This document shows positions 24,575-37,905 of a DNA stretch of 64,000 nucleotides, piece after piece. The first letter of the stretch is position 1. Every line of letters starts with the position of its first letter. The notes under the pieces are model-generated. The model saw only the letters and a program-made list of their open reading frames with translations. It was not told the origin of the DNA and searched no databases. The DNA lies in assembly GCA_038363925.1 (NCBI GenBank), contig JAQQWL010000011.1, forward strand, positions 1,550,001 to 1,614,000, given 5' to 3'. A program made the position numbers and the translations under genes. Origin of the DNA: Apiospora phragmitis. Its lineage: Eukaryota; Ascomycota; Sordariomycetes; Amphisphaeriales; Apiosporaceae.

Positions 24575-27168
24575 TTACACATCGCGTGACAACCCCCACG
24601 GGCGTGGAGGAGGAGCTTTGGCCCGCTTTGCATGACCGACGACGTCTTCGTCATCGCGCTTTCGCTTTTTGGGCCCCGCAGGGTGGCTATGTTGCTCCTT
24701 GGGGGTTCCTTTCCTTGCTGGATGCGATGGCGCAGATAGGGGTGCTGGTTGCGATGGGGGCGCCGAGTCACCGTCCTCAGAATCAGAGCTGAGAGATTCC
24801 ACCGGCGGTGCGTCTGGGTCGACGCCCTTCCAATCGTCAATTTGCTTTCGAGGCAGCCCTTCGCGCCCAGAGAAGTGGTCATCGATATGATTGAAGCGTT
24901 CAGTAAAGGCCCCTAGTCCCTTCCGCTCGATCTCGATGATCCGCTCGCAGAAACCGCACCAGAACCTGGCCTCGCAGTTTCGACCCACGCGACAATGCTC
25001 GAGTTTGATCTCAAGCTCGTCTCCTTGGAGGTTATGGTTCCTTGACAGGTGTTCCTTGAAAGTCTCACGCCGGTGGATAAGTTTGCCGCAAACTTCGCGA
25101 GACCTGCCGTTATTACGCTGCAAATCACATCTCCAAGCTTCATGGAGGAAGTGCTGGCTATTCTCATGCCTCTTCCAGTCATTCTTGCTTCCAAATCGCT
25201 TGGAGCAATTCTGAAATGTGCACCCATAAGGTTTTGAGTGACGCTTCAAGTGTTTTCTATAGACTGTCAGCAAAATGAGAGCGATACTCGAGGGAATGGA
25301 CAACTTACTTCAACTCACACGGGCGCTGGAACTTCTTATCACAGCCTGACTCGGTGCAAGCGTGGTAGTTCTCGGGCTTAACATCCTGTGAGATTTCTTC
25401 CGGTCTTGTCTCGACGACGGGAGAGCTTTCTTTTTTGAAACCAAACTCCTTAAGGATACCTTGCAGTTGGAGTACCTCGACCAGTTTCCTGCGTTTGTCT
25501 GGATCTTTAAGCTCTAGTTGTAGCGATGATATGTCCGATACTGAAACGACTGGTGGTTCCTGTGCAGTCGCTGTATTTACACCCTGCTTCCCACATTCTC
25601 TCTTAGAGGTAGAGCTCATGCTCCCATCACAGTTGCGGGGTTTGGCGCCTGCCGCGGGAGATCGACGTTCTTCTCCCTCGTATGATGTAGAACTTGGCGA
25701 AGTTTCCGTGCCGGTAGTACTAGAGCTCAAGGAGCTGGTCGAGAGCTGATGCTCCTGTCTGAGATCCTCTGGTGAGATAAATTGCGAGTTACTATCCTCG
25801 AAGTCTTGTCTCTCAGGGTTATTCTGCATCGACGGTCGCAACGATTGGCTTAGCTGAGGCTGGATGGGCCCAATCGCCTCTAGAGGATCTGGCATACTGA
25901 CTGGCTCGTCCTCGGATGCTGGCTCTACCATGTTATGCGACGCGCCAGTCCCACCGGTCATATGACCCAACGCCATTCTTGTATCATCCAGTTGAGCCCG
26001 AGAATAGTCTGCTGGAACGGACGCAATATGGTGCAGATCCTCCTCTGTATTATGATCCTCGTCATGAGACCAGAATTGCGACTGCCCGGGCTCAAGACTT
26101 GGGCTAATTTGGAAGTCCTCGTAGTCTCCAGTCTGCTCAGGCACGCCAGCAAGATCAGACAGCATGTCCTGGGACTGAGAAGGGGGGTGAACTTGTGGCC
26201 TATTATGGTGTTAGTCGATATGATAGGGGCTAGGTCATCTCCACAATCAACATACTGATAAATGGTACCCTCCAAATCTTCATCCTTGACATTCTCAATT
26301 CGATGGACACGTTGAAGGTGGGCTCAAAAGTTGTCGGCTCTGGGCCAGATTTTGTCCTTGTTTCTGCAAGGGCCATGAGGACATTGAAAGCGACTGCCAA
26401 TAGGACTTTCCTCAGGGTGCACACTCCTCTTGTGCCGATCAAGGTCGTTTGGTGTACTGAACCCCTCGGTTCGAGCACAGCCACGTACATTACAGGTGAA
26501 AGGTTTGGTATGCCTTTGCTATGTTTTCTAAAGGGGATGTTAGTCGACATATTCGGAGTCGGCACAGGGGTGTTGTTCTGCTTGGCCTCGCTTACTTGAG
26601 CTCCGAATTAGTCTTCAACGTCTTCTTGCAAGTCTCACATACAATCCCCTTGCCTTCAAAGGGGCGCGTTAACTGTTGAAGAGACTGTTGATGCGCCAAG
26701 CCCCAGTCTGCTGATGGCGTGTTTTTGGGCACGTACTCCACCATGGGCAAACGAGGTGGGAAAATGAAATTCGGACAGGTGCCCAGCCAAGCTCTGTGTC
26801 TCCGTATTCCGATCCATAGGTTCATCATAGACGGATGTAGCTGTCACGCTCTGTTTAGCAGCGTGGCTCCCATAGCCCGAGTCAGAGGGCGCCATGCCTA
26901 GCGGGGTAGTCTCGCATTCTGATGGCACGTATCTCTCGCGGTACTGTCTGGGATATCCCATGGTATGTCCCTGGAGGTTCATAGTATGGATTCGAGACGG
27001 ACTACGTTCATCATCCTCTGGAAGGGCGAGGCCTTTGGGGATCCACGGGCCATCGTTGGTCGCATACCACTGCGAGATGGCATCCTGGGCGGGCATATTG
27101 CGGGAGTGGCCATATACGCCGAGCAAGTCCGGGCTACTGCTAGTATATGAGGAGGTCAGGAGGCTCAT
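24575..27168 (-). CDS. Two-module C2H2 zinc-finger protein; 5' half carries frame breaks and an in-frame stop (possible pseudogene)
   Basis: Four exons: 27168-26596, 26527-26256, 26199-25309 and 25256-24575. GT-AG introns have donors GTAAGC, GTATGT, GTAAGT, and a CTAAC branch is visible in intron 2. Module 1, across intron 1: CETCKKTLKTNSELK, RHTKPFTCNVRGC, DLDRHKRSVH, CPHGPC, AHLQRVH. Module 2, across intron 3: ESGCDKKFQRPCELK, KHLKRHSKPYGCTFQNC, NDWKRHENSQH, and later CGFCERII. A Ser/Glu-rich linker of ~300 residues separates them. The tail has KKRKRDDEDVVGHAKRAK. Lesions: one extra (or two missing) bases near 26755-26765, one missing base near 26520, and TGA at 26326-26324 where the finger expects Arg (ADNF-stop-AHLQRVH). 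Exons 3 and 4 are intact. The reading could begin at ATG 27283, but then one more frame change is needed near 27176. Either a decaying gene or sequence error. Confidence 0.65.
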
Positions 27169-27283
27169 ATCAACGTCTGACAAACTCGTCGGGGTGGCTA
27201 GTCCGGGGGAACATCTGTGTATCCACGGGCCCCGCAGAGCCGCTTATGCCGGAGGCGGGGCCCATGCCCGGACGGTCATCCAT

Positions 27284-30200
27284 ATCAGACGAGGTTTGCT
27301 GGTGCCTAAGATCAAACGGATATCCGGAGCATACACCGGCGTATGGTGCTAATCGGCTGGTTGGCCCCGGATCTGGTGCAGCCTGGCAATACGTCAAGGC
27401 TTTCCTAGTCAGGTGATAGATAACACGATCGGCTAAGTGAAGGTCAATGAGATGTAGATAGATAGCGGCGCGACTGCGCTTTGCGAGGGCGTCAGAAGGC
27501 GAATCGGTGAGGCGCTCTATGGCGGAAGTGTTAGTCTGGGGCTGATTCTGCCTCATTCACATCGAAGTCCGTCTCTTCTACTAGGTGTGGCGGAAAAAGA
27601 AGGAAGAAGGACAGGCAAAGTAGTAGGTAAGTAGTTGGCGCGCTATGAGGCTAACTGACATTTCAGTGAAGTAGGCAGGCCCGGATCTTCAGGTTTGCTG
27701 TCTGTTTGCTTGCCTTGACGAGGGACAAACACACGTGTAGTATCGTAATATGAATCAATGTCATGGAGATTGATTGATTTCATGCAGTCAGCATATGTGC
27801 AGTTGATTGACACTGTCGAGACTCGTCTGGATGAAACGCAGTTGCGCAATTGCGAGAACTCCAGGTCGGATCCGATTAGGCAGACGAGGGAGCGGCACAC
27901 ACTAGGTTAGGCTGGGCGCACTGCAACTCTCTGAGGGCAAACAGAGAGACAAAGAGGCGGGCAAGACAGGATGATTGACAATCAATCGCTCGCAACCCAC
28001 CCAAATAACCAATGATGAGACTGGAATCCTAAATGGATAGCAAAGAATACATCAAATCAAAACCCTTCAAATGAATATGACGTGGCAAGGTGAGATTTGA
28101 TGCTTTTTGAGAGAATGCTATTGTTCGCTGTGCTGTCGGTCTTGTCTGCCTGTCTCTTGCATCTCAACCGCACCGGGGCGCAGTCGCAAAGTCGTAAGGC
28201 AACCAGCATGGGAAAAAGTGAGGCAGGATTTTGGTTGCCTTATTCCGTGGCGTCTCGTGTACCCATCCCACCCACGCCCATAGTCATTTGATGGCAGATC
28301 GGGCAGAGTATAAGCCAATCAAGACAGCTCACTTGCTCCCAAGCCCCCGAGATGAGATGACATGTATGCTGCATCTCATCAATTCCTATCTGCTACTCTG
28401 AAGTTCCGAAGGCCTAATGAGGTCCAACCACACATCCAATTGGCCTCATCTTGAAAACGGCCTCATTGAGGGCACTTCTGCCGTTTCTGTTTCACCAAGC
28501 CTATTTGGTAATTGATTCGCTACCATCGAGATCCGGTTGGCGGCTCATCGCGACCGTGTGAAAAAGAAAAGAAGGGGGAAAGAGGCGACAGCCATGTTGA
28601 ATTAGCCGGTGTGCCTCAAACGTGCCTCAAGTGCTTCTCCAATCTGCTGCCGCGGTGCACCAATACACCTCCTTGGGTCAAGGGCCGCGACACCTTGGCA
28701 ACTGCTAAGTCAATACTCGTTCAGAATCAATCTTTTCCACTCCAGCCAAACACACGATGCCTGGTAGAACCAGTGATACCTGTGATACCTGTGATACCTG
28801 TGATACCTGTCCACACGCTACTCGTAGCACTCCGGCGCCGCCGAATTGTGACCACAATCGTTTCTGGGCTTCAGTTGCCACGTGGGGGGTTTGACGGTTG
28901 AGATCCGTAGAAGCACTCATCAATTCTAGGATGTCCACTCCGCACAATCTGTGCTCTCATACCTACTTCCGGTGTGACCAGTGACCTGTGTCCTGTGCGG
29001 GAGAGAAGCAACCTCTTGTACAATGGCTCGTTCAATCGCCATCAACGGCGAGTTTGTCATGCCACTGCTGTGCTGCTTCCAATCCATTCCTGTCTGTATA
29101 CATCCAACTTGCGCTTAAAGTTGTCGCTCGCGTGTACTTGACAGCAGCATGGAGTGTGTGATCGTTCTACATATTGAGTATTTCAATAATACTGACATTT
29201 GCTTCATCAAAGGCACTCTATATTAGACTGTCGTCATTTTCTCCTTGATCGAGATTGATGACGAACCTCTCTATCTGTCACATAACTCTTAACGTGCTAT
29301 TATCTATATCAGATCACGCCAGATCTGACAAGTAACTTGCCAAGACAATCTCGATGAGTCTGCAGGTGTGCGAGTGCCGGATAGTACCAAGTATTCCCTA
29401 CTGCTACTGTGTGGGTGTATATCTGTCACTTGAGTGATTGCTACTTCAGATGTTCTGATCAAATATGTGCTCAAATACATTGAAAATGTTCTATTACTAT
29501 CACAGAGCCCACGCAACGCGCGACATCATCATAAATATGTGCTATAACGTTTCAAAGGCATGCGATATGTTCTTATGCTCTCTAGAAAACAGCACGGCTA
29601 TGCCAGAGGTCATGCTAACTCAGGACCCCTTGATGAGCCGCATGGCGGTGTTCAACAGACAAGAGGAGCATCGTGTTCGTGTTTGGGGCGAACCGAGACC
29701 TCAACTTCATGTTGGCCGCAGCAATGCACAACGTTAAGTCACGCAGTTTAGTAGGCGGCCACTACATGGGCCATTGTCAAGATTGAACGTTCCCGGTGGT
29801 CCACTGCCTGCCATTTACCCCTGACTCCGGCAACCTGCCTCTGTCAATACTCTGTGAATACTGCGGCTGCAGAGCAAATAAACAAATACAGCGCTTGTCA
29901 AGGACGGCTGCATACGTTTTTCTCACAGGACCCTGGCAGTAATTCCATGTAGCTTTTCAATATCGGGCACGAGCGTCATAAGCTAGACAGGTGGACAATA
30001 GATTCGATACGATTCATATCTTCCTGACTGGCAGCTGTAAGTCTCAGCTTAGTCTACTTCAAAGCCTCGGTGTGATATCCTGAAGTGCTTAGTTGGTCTC
30101 TATTTGAAGTCCCGATGCTGGCTCCTCTTCATGCAATCCTCGTCCAGGGATCGTCAATAGTCTCAGTTCGTCAACATGCATGTTTGCCCCTGTTTAAAAC

Positions 30201-31648
30201 CGGCCCGCGCCGCTGGCTGTAGCTGTTTGCTCCGCTCGTTCATTGCCTCCCTGTCCTCTCGGCTGCATATGCGCTGCCAGCTCGCTCATGTTGCTGAAAT
30301 ATCCAGCAGACCCTACCTGGTACTCGGGCCCAGGACAGGCTCTTTCCGGGTTGAAGCTTGTCCGGGTTGCAGCAAACCGTTTGAGCAGAATATGCCATCA
30401 TGTTGCTCGGATCTCGCTACTGGCTTGGCCCATCGGCATGGCTACCCTGATATCATATTCGGATCGAATATATGCAAGACATCCTTGTTCAATGACCATG
30501 CTTCGAGATAGGTACAGTTTCCTTGCTTAAGCTCCTGGAAACTCATTCTCCCATGTTCCTAGGAAGCTCTACCTGAATGGATTGTTATGGCAGTTTGCAT
30601 GTATAGTTGAGCAAACCAATGACTCATAAAGAAAGTTGCTAGGCCATGCTTCACCTCTCGTTTGTGATAGAATAGCTAGAGAGCCAGATTGTATATCGCA
30701 ATTCAGCTAAAAGGAGTCTCTGGTCACGCCGTGCCCTCCGGCTACGACATACAGACCCCCACTGCCTATTGCACATCTCGGCCTCCTTCGGGCGTTCGGC
30801 GATCTAGAAACCCTCTCTTTCACCCTTGGATGTATGTGACTTATCATCCTGCAGTCGATTCCATCTTCAGATGAGCCGGCAGAACCGTTATTATTAGCAG
30901 GGGCTTATTGGACAAGGGAGCCCCCATGTTGAGCAACTCGTACATGACCTACTACTCTTGCATTCGGGGTATGAAAAGAAGCAATCAAAGGAAACCCTTG
31001 GTATCGCGTCAAGAAGGCCTGCCGGTCAGGCCTACCGGCTGACTGGTGAGGCTACAGCGGCCTCGCTGTATTGATGGTGAATTGCATCATTATCATCATC
31101 CGGAAGGTAAGTCCTGTCGCCGCCAAGTGAGCATGAACATGGGCTTGCATGTTTTTTGCACTTTCCTCTTGCCAGGATACCTCTGTGGGATCAAGACGCA
31201 GCAATCAGACGTAACAAGCGTAACAATCAGTAATCTTGTGGAAGAGGATTGCAAAATTGAAGTATTTAAGCAGTTGCCGAGCCCTCCGGTGCCTCTTGCA
31301 GCTCTCTGAGATGACAACCTTCATGGTATTATCGATAATCGGCCATCAATATACACCTGTTGCCACCGAGGGGCTTGCCGTTGAAAGAGTATAAAATCCA
31401 TATTCCCAACTTGCCAAACAAGTAAAGCATCAAGATCATCTATACACACATCATCCATCAATATCAGCGTTCTCGGCCTCGATCTACTGTTATTGCCTAT
31501 TCCTTATCCATTCGCGCCCCCTTGAGATCCTCGAACTTCTCTCCTCCCAGAGCCGCCTTCTCCCACTGGAGGCACAAGACCAATCCTCTACTACATCACG
31601 CACACGCCCCTGCCGAGAGGAGAATATACAAGGAACAAACGAGGAAAG
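27284..31648. other. Long intergenic region, no gene seen
   Basis: More than 4 kb. Minus-strand frame 27556-27170 adjoins the zinc-finger gene and may be its leader or N-terminal extension (it includes MDDRPGMGPASGISG). Elsewhere there are only short open frames with no recognisable content, and one 9-bp tandem repeat at 28773. Confidence 0.45.
28773..28808. repeat. 9-bp tandem repeat, four copies of GTGATACCT
   Basis: Four perfect copies followed by a partial GT. Intergenic. The unit length is a multiple of three, but no convincing coding frame spans it. Confidence 0.9.
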
Positions 31649-31894
31649 ATGTGCGACTACGAAGAGTTCCTCTTTGACTGCGAGCACTCGGTCGTCCGCC
31701 TCAAGTCCTACTGCCACTTCGCCCGCAACGACCCGAACCACGAGTGCCTGGGCGTCAAGGTGCTGCGGAACTCTTGGCGGCAGCACGGCCAACTCTGTGA
31801 CAATTGCGCCTCCGCCATCGCCAACAGCAGAGGGTTCGGGCAGCAGCACCAGAACCCATATGGCTACGCAGATCAGCATAGGCGGCGGCACTAG
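31649..31894 (+). CDS. Small Cys/His-containing fungal protein
   Basis: A single exon of 81 residues. It starts MCDYEEFLFDCEHSV and carries six Cys and several His: C2, C11-x-H13, C22-x-H24, H32-x-C34, and C50-x2-C53 (LCDNC). The tail is Gln/Gly/Tyr-rich and ends in RRRH. The Cys/His spacing resembles small fungal hypothetical proteins that start MCDY and may bind zinc. I recognise that type only by its look, with no assigned function. No signal peptide is visible. The ATG is preceded by a long pyrimidine-rich leader. The frame is intact. Confidence 0.6.
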   Translation: MCDYEEFLFDCEHSVVRLKSYCHFARNDPNHECLGVKVLRNSWRQHGQLCDNCASAIANSRGFGQQHQNPYGYADQHRRRH

Positions 31895-33560
31895 AGGTTG
31901 GGGCGGCCATTTCCCCAGGCCCGCTCTTCGGGACCGCCGCCCCTTTTTGGGGGTGGCAGAGGGGGAAAACAAGACACAAGATGGCTTCATGGAAATAAAG
32001 AGTGGGCTGTATGTTTCAGTCTGAGGTGTCTAGCCGTCGCGGAGCTGAGAGCATGGAGGTTTCGTCATGTTCTATCTTCACCGGTGAAGGTAGCTTGTCA
32101 ACCTGCATCGCCCTGAGCCGGGCGTTGGGAAAAGGGGGGAGCGTCACATTTGGAGGTTTGGACAGGTTCCACTGCGGTTGTTGACCAACACCAGAAAAAT
32201 TTTGTTGAGGCTTTTTCTATATGCGTCGGCGTTGCAGGCCTTTGCTTTCTGTCTGTATTCGGAAGATTTCCCCGCGGGTTCTCTATGCGTGCGTCGTGCT
32301 TCCTGTGGTGTCTGGTTGGTCCACGTCGTTCAGGGGAAAGAAAAGGGGGAAGCGGTGAGACCGACCAATCGGTTGAGTCCCAATCATCGATCCTCAAGAA
32401 AGAAAAGTCCTTTATTGTCGGTTTGCTTGCTCTGACGTTCCTGCAATTGAAGAGCCACAGCGTTTGATTGACGATGACGTGGTTGTACGAAGCGAGTTAG
32501 CATCAAGTAGTATAAGATAAGTATGATTGGAAACATTGCGCTATGTATAGTGAAGCCACCGCATAATACCTATAATATATCTCAAGCCATGCGGGCTGCT
32601 TTACACGGCGCAATAATTTGTGCAAGCCAGACCCTATCGTGACATGACGAGAGTCGAAATCTTCGGGCCGTGATAGCTAGCATATGCCAGTATCCGGTCC
32701 AAGAGTTTGATATCCCTCTAGTCACACCTTGGTTCTTGCCAATGGAGTCCCTGGGGCTTCGTAATACTGAGAGCATAGAGAGCCTCTAAACCAGCCGAGG
32801 TTCAATTAGGCTTAGAATCATAGTACTATATATGGCGACTCATTCCGCAGGGCTGGTTTGACTATGGGTATTCAGTATTTGGACTTGGGGTCAGCATGGC
32901 TAAAATAACTACCACCCATGGAGTAAAAAACATATTACAAATGATGTTACAAATGCACTGCACAATCCCATCAAACCCCATGTGTGTCCTGACGTGTTTG
33001 GCCTAGCAAGCTGCCGAAGTTCTGCGAGCATGCGCTGTCCAAAGAGCTTTGTTGAAGACTGCCCAGTCTGCAGTGAAAATCTCCAGTTTCTCAGGGGCGG
33101 CAGGGCTGTTTGGTCACTTGCAAATTCTCTGTACTCTCACAATACGTACATAACACAAGCGCACCATTCCGAGGTGGAACGAAGGAGTTTCTGGCTACTT
33201 TGAATACCCCCTTTGTGTAGATGGTTTCCGAACTTGAAAGGGATGATTTGGTTCGGGTATGATTAAGACCTGCAGGAAACGGTAGAGCATCATAAGCCAC
33301 TGTCCAGAGCATAGGACCATGAATTTGAGTCCTGGGCCCGAATCAGTCGTATCTTGCTGGCCTCTGCGCACAAGATAGGCATGCAGGCTAACGTGGAGGG
33401 GTATCAAACAGCGTTAGCAGTTGTCCGGCGTGCATCAGAAAGCCATTCTTCCGATTTGGAGTACAGTATACAGTGTCGTTCGTGCCTCGTGTGACCACTT
33501 TTCCAGACCCCCCGACCTGACGCCAAAATATTCTCCGGATACTCCCAAGCTCGCGCCCCT
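31895..33560. other. Intergenic region, no gene seen
   Basis: About 1.7 kb between the 3' ends of the small Cys-rich gene (+) and Emp24 (-). No recognisable coding sequence. Confidence 0.5.
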
Positions 33561-34325
33561 TTATACGACGCGTTTGACCTCGAAGAACCTTCGAAGCCAC
33601 CAGACCTGGAAGACAGATTCGCCGATGACAACACCAATCACAAACAGATTCCACCACTTGACTCTGCTGTTGGTGCTCTCGGCCGTGTTTCGGTGGGTTC
33701 GCTCTCGCAAGACGATATATGACTGCTCATCCTTGACGGAGTTCAGGAGATCAGAGAGTTTGCGGACTGGACTTGAGTGTTAGTATATGCAAAACCCTGA
33801 TGCTTTCAGGATCCGGAGACTGCGTACCTTCGTTCTCAAGAGGATCCTTCTCAGCCTCGTGCTCAGACACGTATACTATACCGTGGACGTTGAACGAGAC
33901 CTCCTTGGTATTGGCGCCCCAGTGCTCGTTGCCGAAGCAGTAGAGGTACTTGCCGTCGTGCTTGGCATCGAAAGAGTAGTCGCCGTTAGAGACGTCCTTT
34001 TGGAAGGTCTCGTACTGGCCGGACGGGTTCGAGATCTACAAAAGAAGAGGATAGAGCAGCCTGTTAGCCATCGTAACCATGATCGCGCCCCCGTGAGGCC
34101 TGCCATAAAGCAAAAGCACAGACGTACCCAGAAGTCGATGTCCAGGTTCCCAGCACTGCCAAACTCTCGATCGCCGACCTGGAAGGTGACGGTCATCTTA
34201 TCATCCCGGTGGAGCTCCTCGTGGAAGCATTCGCGGCCATGGGCAGGGAGCTGAATGTTGTGGCCTAGCACAGCTGGGAAGAAGCTGGCGGACAGCAGCA
34301 AAGCTGCGGCGGAGAGGAATTGCAT
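33561..34325 (-). CDS. EMP24: p24-family cargo receptor, Emp24-like (ER-Golgi COPII/COPI vesicles)
   Basis: Type I membrane protein of early secretory vesicles that helps load cargo such as GPI-anchored proteins. Exons: 34325-34128, 34035-33828 and 33766-33561 (donors GTACGT and GTACGC; acceptors TAG and CAG), giving ~203 residues. Residues 1-21 are a signal peptide (FLSAAALLLSASFFPAVLG). The GOLD domain has the conserved Cys pair (RECFHEE and YLYCFGNEH). A coiled-coil region follows (VRKLSDLLNSVKDEQSYIV, RERTHRNTAESTNSRVKWW). One membrane span (LFVIGVVIGESVFQVWWL) ends in a short cytosolic tail RRFFEVKRVV. The FF motif and the VV terminus fit the Emp24 (p24-beta) class better than Erv25. The frame is intact. 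Confidence 0.92.
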
Positions 34326-35582
34326 TGTCGTTGCCTAATCTAGCCCAGCGATCGGGGAAACCTTTAGTTAAAACGAAACAAACAGAATGGTGCTGCCTAG
34401 TCGTTCGTCGTGATCGTTCATCCGTATGCACACGCAGCTGTGGCTCACAAGCTCGAAATGTTGGAGTTGACACTTTGCCAAACAAGGGTTGCATTGGGTG
34501 TTGAGGCTCGAGGCGGCTTAGCGCGATTCAAAGGGTTAGTGGAGTTACGGGCTGCTGTTACACTGTTGTGGTGCCGTCGTGCGTGGCTGCTACTGGAGCT
34601 GGGCGGGCTGGCAGGCTGGGCATGCTTTGTGGCGGACGGGTCTCTAGGCCTGTGAGTGCCCCCCTCCTGCTCCCAAAGTAACCCCCTGATTTTCATTGAG
34701 CGAGCTCAATTAGCGCTTCCTTTATCAACCGACTGCTGCACGTCCGATGTAGCAGTTGACTGGATCTCCTGGACTCTGGAATTGATCTGCCAAGTTCCGG
34801 TCTGGTCTCGTCATCTGCACCCACTTTCACATCCACATTTCATTATCCGTATTTCGAAAGGGTCAGGTAGAGATGCTATCTACATGTGATGTGATTGATG
34901 GCTAACAGATATGGATTGGGACAGTATTATCAAACATGCAGTCTGGGCTTGGGGAATTGGGTGAACACAGTATCGTATCTGGGGTTTCAAGGCACGTAAT
35001 TGCATGCACTGATGGCACCGACGTGCTGCGGATGGATGGATGTATTCATTCTCTGATGCAATCCGAGCTTCAGATGCCTGTCTTTCTCTGTCATTCAACT
35101 GCATGCTGTGGACATACTAACTGGACGTGCTGACTGGGACTCGTAATAATAACAAACCTGTAATAGAATAGGCAGTAGTATTTAGGAGACGATGGGACAT
35201 GTTTAGCAGCCCACAATTCCCAATCGGCACCAGCCAATCGCTGCCGTACAGTTCCAGGTGGCCTTTTCTCGCGGCCTCCAACTGCCTTTCCCAGCTGCTG
35301 GCCAGGAGAGAGAGAGAGAACCTGAACACTTTTTTTGTGTGTGTCCCCTCGCTCGGCCCACTGCCACTTTAACTCAACCTTAAACAATCCACTCAGCGTC
35401 CAGCCGCCTCTCTCTTACTTTCCCACCCGGCATTCTTGATCTGTCTTCACCGACAACAACCCAACTTGCCCCCCCTTTCACGACGACACGACCCTCTCCA
35501 TCTCATCGTATCGCAGCATCGCAATAGACCTCTTCTCTTGATCTAGAGCAGGTCTCGTTGCACTATCGAATCGAGAACTACT
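34326..35582. promoter_or_regulatory. Promoter region between divergent EMP24 and ARF1
   Basis: Region upstream of both genes. The right part (35400-35582) is strongly C/T-rich with many CCCTC/CTTTC words, typical of highly expressed fungal genes, and leads into the likely ARF1 5' leader. No coding sequence recognised. Confidence 0.4.
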
Positions 35583-36201
35583 GTAAGTATCATTTGCCTT
35601 GAATTCCCCTCGCCTTTGGCTCTATCGCATGCGGTGCTATGCTATTTCCACGCGCTGTGCTTCAGCAAAGCCAGTCCAGTGGACTAGGATACCAGACACG
35701 AAAAAAAGGCGGCATATCGCAAGGTCTGCGCGTGCCCATCCCGAACGAGTTTGCACAACCTTCGATGGCGACCAACTCAAACACCAAGTCGGTTCACATC
35801 AGCCTTGGGACTGTCCCTTCTATTCATCTACATCTCAACTCACTGGCCCACCCCGCACACGCACACACCTCTGACTGGTCTCCCTCTAACCTGTCGTTCC
35901 TGAACCTGGGGTCCCCCTAATAGTGGCAGCCTGGGAACAGACTCGACCAGAGGAGACGCCTTGGAATCATAGCGCCGCGTCGCAGAAAATTGTCCATCTG
36001 TCCTTACTTCCGCAATCCAGCACTTCCTCAACCTAGATATTAATCACATAAAGCCCCTCCATTCTGCCCCAATCCAGTTCGTCGGCAACAATCGCTTGGC
36101 TTGTCGCAGAACCAACCAACTCTCCCTCCATTCATTTCCATCGTACATCATCCCAACAAAGGCGACTGACATTGGCCTTTTGTTCTAACTCGTTCTCTTA
36201 G
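35583..36201 (+). other. Probable intron in the 5' UTR of ARF1
   Basis: Consensus donor GTAAGT at 35583, branch-like TCTAACT near 36184-36190 and acceptor CTCTTAG ending at 36201, followed by a 74-base leader to the ATG at 36276. At 619 nt it would be much longer than the coding introns nearby. Inferred from splice signals only. Confidence 0.4.
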
Positions 36202-36257
36202 ACAGAACGCTCCCATCGAGCTTAATTAACATCCACATATACTTGTATCGCATCTAG

Positions 36258-37048
<791 letters not shown>

Positions 37049-37905
37049 AGTTGGGGTAGTAGAAGACAAGCTTGGTATGGGTATGGCTCATGTTCCGCGG
37101 GCCCTCCTCGTCTCCCTCGATAATTTCACGGTCGGTTGCATCTAAGCACCAAGTCGTTTCTCCGCAGCCTGGGTGCAATCGACGCAGTCCATCAATGACG
37201 CATTTCTCCCTCCTTTCTCGGAAAAGCCCATCCTCTGGTGATTATTCTGGTAACGCTCTCCTGGTCTATCATGAATTGCGGAAGTATGATTTTCGGAAGA
37301 ATGAGGGAAAGGGGCGTACCGGGATGGCTTATGTACGAATTGATATTATGGGAAGCACAAAATGAGAAGACGGCTTTTCTGCCTTTTTTGCGATACACTG
37401 ACTTACTGACTGACTCGGTGACGGCCTGTGACCAAAATTAAACCACGCCTAAGGAACCCCTAAGGGCCACCTCGAATTGAGTTCTGCGATCTCAGCATGA
37501 TTATGCATAAACGAGGGTTTGCCTTGCTCGGGGGCTGGTGTGTCTATTTTCTTTCTCTGATTGATAACCTACTCTCTGACATCCCTGGCGCAGGCTGAAC
37601 TCACATGATTCAAGGTTCATCGTTCTTCTGCCTCACCTTTACGTACATGTTTTACGGCTGGGGATCCACGTTACTGCCAATCCCTTTATCTTTATCACTG
37701 ACCAATCGGTCGACAGGTCCGCTATCGGCATCCATCGGCTCGCCGGTTACTACCGTATCAGAGGTACCGGACTTTCTGTAGCAAAGCACCCCGCCAATAA
37801 CCTTATTGATATTCTTGGGAGCTTCCATTCCCTTCAATATTGCTTTCGGTTGCAGGAAGACGCCAATTTGTTTTATTTCAGTCATACTCGGATCAATTAG
37901 CCAAG
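37049..37905. other. ARF1 3' region and GCV T-protein promoter
   Basis: About 860 bases between two tandem + strand genes. No extra gene seen. Confidence 0.5.

Noticed and set aside
20219..31648. Transposon or RIP-degraded repeat in the gene-poor region
   Set aside because: No transposase or reverse transcriptase motif, no long terminal or inverted repeats, and base composition is not strongly AT-shifted.
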